Shown one piece after another: positions 6,357-8,301 of a stretch of DNA of 8,301 nucleotides (the stretch's first letter is position 1; each line of letters opens with the position of its first letter). The stretch comes from Coriobacteriia bacterium (GTDB taxonomy: Bacteria > Actinomycetota > Coriobacteriia > WRKU01 > WQUG01). The stretch lies in assembly GCA_009785705.1 (NCBI GenBank), contig WQVS01000066.1:1-8301 (forward strand), read 5' to 3'. The notes below the pieces were generated by a model. The model worked only from the letters and a program-made list of their open reading frames with translations. It was not told where the DNA came from and ran no database searches. Made by a program: the position numbers and the translations under genes.

Positions 6357-6656
6357 ATGACACGACCTGTTTCACGCAAAGTTACAGCTGCAAATCTTGA
6401 AGTCGGAGAACAATTTCGCACTTGGCGTAAGCTGCTTCGCCTAACGCTTCAACAAGTAGCTGACCGTGCAGGCATTTCAGTCTCCACTTTGCGTCGCATT
6501 GAAAGGGGCGATGGTGGTGTAAGCTTTCAGTCTATGCTAAGCACTGCTCGTGCACTAGGAATACTTGAATCGATTGTCAGTGCTACTGATCCTTATGAAA
6601 CTTCATTTGGTCGTGCGCGTGCTGACCAAATCTTGCCTGAGCGGGTACACTCATGA
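6357..6656 (+). CDS. hipB: HipB-family antitoxin, Xre-type helix-turn-helix protein
   Basis: Small DNA-binding antitoxin expected to bind and neutralise the adjacent HipA kinase and to repress the shared promoter. With the start at 6357 it has 99 residues. The Xre helix-turn-helix spans about 18-70. The core is LTLQQVADRAGISVSTLRRIERG (29-51), with recognition helix around S41-I48. The C-terminal tail after residue 80 (DPYETSFGRARADQILPERV) follows the DP...T..GR.RA...LP.RV pattern that often ends HipB-like antitoxins. Its last codons overlap hipA by 4 nt (ATGA), typical of coupled toxin-antitoxin pairs. In-frame starts at GTG 6330 or ATG 6342 would add 9 or 5 residues; the ribosome binding site favours 6357. 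The pair call rests on the neighbour as much as on the protein. Confidence 0.88.
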   Translation: MTRPVSRKVTAANLEVGEQFRTWRKLLRLTLQQVADRAGISVSTLRRIERGDGGVSFQSMLSTARALGILESIVSATDPYETSFGRARADQILPERVHS

Positions 6657-7915
6657 CAATCAACGTTTATGTAAACCTAAAGAATCAGACTATACCTGCA
6701 GGAACAATGTTCTCCTATGTAAGGCGCGGTCGAGAAAGCACAACCTTTCGCTACGAATCTGAATATGTTGCAAGTGTTGATGCATACAGCCTTGAACCTG
6801 CAATGCCGCTAGGAACAGGGGAATACGCTTTTCCGCAAGGATTGCCCCATAGTTTTCGTGACGCAAGCCCCGACAGATGGGGACGCATGCTTATTGAGAA
6901 GGGTCTACGTCAGCAGTGGCTACAAAACAATGAGCCTCCACGCACCATCACAGAAGTCGACTATCTTCTCAACACCTCTGATGTAACTCGCCAAGGCGCC
7001 TTGCGTTTTAAAAGGCCAGGCTCAAATGATTATGAAGCAGAGGGAAAGCATATACCCAAATTACTTGCACTCCCAGAACTTCTTGCCGCTTCACAGAGGT
7101 TTTGCACAGACGATGGCAACAATCCAAATGCACTTGCAGCAATCAAGACCCTACTTGATGCAGGGACAGCCTCCCTTGGAGGAGCACGTCCAAAATCATC
7201 CGTTATCGATGAATCCTCAACTGCTGCTGGGGTGCTCTACATGGCAAAATTCCCCCACCCAGGGGATCAATGGGAAATCATGCGTTGGGAAAAGGTGGCT
7301 CTTGATCTTGCCAAAGATGCTGGAATTACCGTTCCTGAAAACCGGTTAGTTGCCATCGATGATGCGGCTGTACTCTTGCTTCGCCGATTTGATCGCACGG
7401 ATGCAGGCCAGCGTATTGGGTTTATAAGCGCCATGACACTTCTTGAAAAATCTGATGGGGAATCAGGGGACTATCTTGATCTCGCTGATGCTTTAAGCGA
7501 AATTAGCATTTCGGCGTCATCAGATCTTACGGAACTATGGCGAAGAATTCTATTTTCGATAGCAATCAATAACACTGACGACCATTTGCGAAATCATGCC
7601 TTTTTACAATCAGCTAGTGCATGGGCTTTATCTCCAGCTTTCGACATCAATCCTAATCCCGATTTAAATTCAGCCAGAGTGACAGGAATTAGTGGTGAGA
7701 CTACTTTTGCCAAGGCCTGGGAAGCAGCACTCGAAGTCAGAGAGCTGTTTGGGATATCTGATAAAGCCGCAGGTGAAATATTAAAGCAGTTGCGGAAGTC
7801 ACTTTATCGTTGGCGCACTATTGCTCAAAGAAATGGAGTGACTGAATCAGAGTTGCGACTATTTGCACCTCTTTTTGAGCGATCTATAGAGGCGGCAGAA
7901 CTATCTTGCAAGTAG
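6653..7915 (+). CDS. hipA: HipA-family serine/threonine kinase toxin
   Basis: Predicted toxin: in E. coli, HipA phosphorylates glutamyl-tRNA synthetase, halts translation and promotes persistence; the target here is unknown. The 420 residues give a full-length HipA with its own N-terminal subdomain (about 1-115, including LPHSFRDASPDRWGRMLIEK at 64-83). The kinase part shows the Gly-rich loop SLGGARPK (174-181) and the nucleotide-contacting lysine in YMAKFP (K199). It also has LLLRRFDR (241-248), the catalytic NNTDDHLRNH (306-315; D309, H311, N314) and the metal-binding Asp in LSPAFDINPNP (D331). All expected catalytic residues are present, so the kinase looks active. The regulatory serine of E. 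coli HipA has a candidate counterpart in S174. Translation is coupled to the antitoxin through the ATGA overlap; no clear ribosome binding site is seen. A terminator follows. Confidence 0.92.
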   Translation: MTINVYVNLKNQTIPAGTMFSYVRRGRESTTFRYESEYVASVDAYSLEPAMPLGTGEYAFPQGLPHSFRDASPDRWGRMLIEKGLRQQWLQNNEPPRTITEVDYLLNTSDVTRQGALRFKRPGSNDYEAEGKHIPKLLALPELLAASQRFCTDDGNNPNALAAIKTLLDAGTASLGGARPKSSVIDESSTAAGVLYMAKFPHPGDQWEIMRWEKVALDLAKDAGITVPENRLVAIDDAAVLLLRRFDRTDAGQRIGFISAMTLLEKSDGESGDYLDLADALSEISISASSDLTELWRRILFSIAINNTDDHLRNHAFLQSASAWALSPAFDINPNPDLNSARVTGISGETTFAKAWEAALEVRELFGISDKAAGEILKQLRKSLYRWRTIAQRNGVTESELRLFAPLFERSIEAAELSCK

Positions 7916-7936
7916 GTACAAAGAACCTTCCTAGCT

Positions 7937-7964
7937 AGAGCCACTAGGATTGGCTCTGCTTTTT
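7937..7964 (+). terminator. Intrinsic terminator of the hipBA unit
   Basis: AGAGCCA (7937-7943) pairs perfectly with TGGCTCT (7951-7957) around a 7-nt loop, followed by GC and five T (7960-7964). It lies 21 nt after the hipA stop codon and separates the toxin-antitoxin unit from the downstream cell-wall gene. Confidence 0.85.
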
Positions 7965-8005
7965 AACACTTTGCTAATTGTTTCGTATGCGCCTAGGACT
8001 TGCCC

Positions 8006-8011
8006 TAGAAT
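8006..8011 (+). promoter_or_regulatory. -10 element of a likely leaderless promoter
   Basis: TAGAAT (five of six to TATAAT) ends 9 nt before the ATG at 8021, so transcription should begin at or within a few bases of the start codon. No Shine-Dalgarno tract is found close to the ATG; the nearest AGGA (7995-7998) is 22 nt away. No convincing -35 box is seen. Leaderless messages with a TANNNT box at this distance are common in actinobacteria. Confidence 0.6.
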
Positions 8012-8020
8012 AGTAATGCT

Positions 8021-8301
8021 ATGAAGCCCATTAAGTACAAAGATAAAGGTCCCGCTGTAGAGGACATCCAGCGCCGTTTGCGCGTGTTGGGTCATGTAAT
8101 CAACGAGGAAAGTACCACTGCAGAGTTCCTAGACGATACGCTGGCAGCGGTCAGTGCCTTCCAGCGCGCAAAGGGTATTGAGCCCACAGGGGCTGTAGGC
8201 CCGCGCACTTGGTCAACCCTTGTTGATAGCACCTTTGAGCTGGGTGACCGCATGTTGTACTTGCGCATGCCTTACTTCCACGGTGCAGATGTAACGCAAT
8301 T
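8021..8301 (+). CDS. Peptidoglycan-binding protein, CwlM-like N-acetylmuramoyl-L-alanine amidase (5' part)
   Basis: The first 93 codons of a gene cut by the window end. Residues about 5-67 form a peptidoglycan-binding type 1 domain: YKDKGPAVEDIQRRLRVLG, then VSAFQRAKGIEPTGAVGPRTWSTL. After it, STFELGDRMLYLRMPYFHGADVTQ begins what looks like a second such repeat. Tandem repeats joined by an LGDR.L linker, with no signal peptide, are typical of actinobacterial CwlM-like proteins, whose C-terminus carries an amidase_3 domain. That domain is not visible here, so enzymatic function is inferred. The start is firm: an in-frame TAG at 8006-8008 lies just upstream and no other start codon intervenes. 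In mycobacteria the CwlM homologue regulates peptidoglycan precursor synthesis, so the role may be regulatory rather than lytic. Confidence 0.8.
   Translation, partial: MKPIKYKDKGPAVEDIQRRLRVLGHVINEESTTAEFLDDTLAAVSAFQRAKGIEPTGAVGPRTWSTLVDSTFELGDRMLYLRMPYFHGADVTQ

Noticed and set aside
7026..7349. 107-codon plus-strand open frame inside hipA
   Set aside because: Overlaps the conserved HipA kinase core in another frame and has no independent start signal.

Overview
The window reads as chromosomal DNA of a moderate-GC Gram-positive bacterium, most likely an actinobacterium and possibly of the Coriobacteriia type. The clues are a lipoprotein-type binding protein with a lipobox, a terminal gene resembling the actinobacterial cell-wall amidase CwlM that appears to start without a ribosome binding site, and a GTG start on the first gene. 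The taxonomic call is an inference from protein style, not from a marker gene.

Region 1 (about 1-6241, + strand) is a complete oligopeptide/dipeptide ABC uptake locus in the order oppA-oppB-oppC-oppD-oppF. The lipid-anchored binding protein captures peptide outside the cell, OppB and OppC form the membrane channel, and OppD and OppF are the two ATPases. oppB to oppF are packed tightly, with two TAATG start/stop overlaps and one 4-nt gap. oppA stands apart: it is followed by a long GC-rich hairpin, and a perfect TATAAT box precedes oppB. Binding protein and permease/ATPases can therefore probably be made in different amounts. A strong intrinsic terminator closes the operon after oppF.

Region 2 (about 6279-7964, + strand) is a HipB/HipA-type toxin-antitoxin pair. 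A small Xre-family antitoxin overlaps a full-length HipA-family serine/threonine kinase by 4 nt. The promoter is flanked by two near-identical inverted-repeat sites about 31 bp apart (three helical turns), the layout expected for autorepression. The unit has its own terminator.

Region 3 (8006-8301) is the 5' part of a gene for a peptidoglycan-binding protein, cut by the window edge. Its domain layout matches CwlM-like N-acetylmuramoyl-L-alanine amidases, and a -10 box lies so close to the ATG that the mRNA is probably leaderless.

No tRNA, rRNA, CRISPR array, insertion sequence or transposase was seen, and no minus-strand gene is supported. The system families are all known. The parts most worth a second look are the toxin-antitoxin operator layout and double start, the split control of opp, and the unusual CTA leucine codon preference of oppA.
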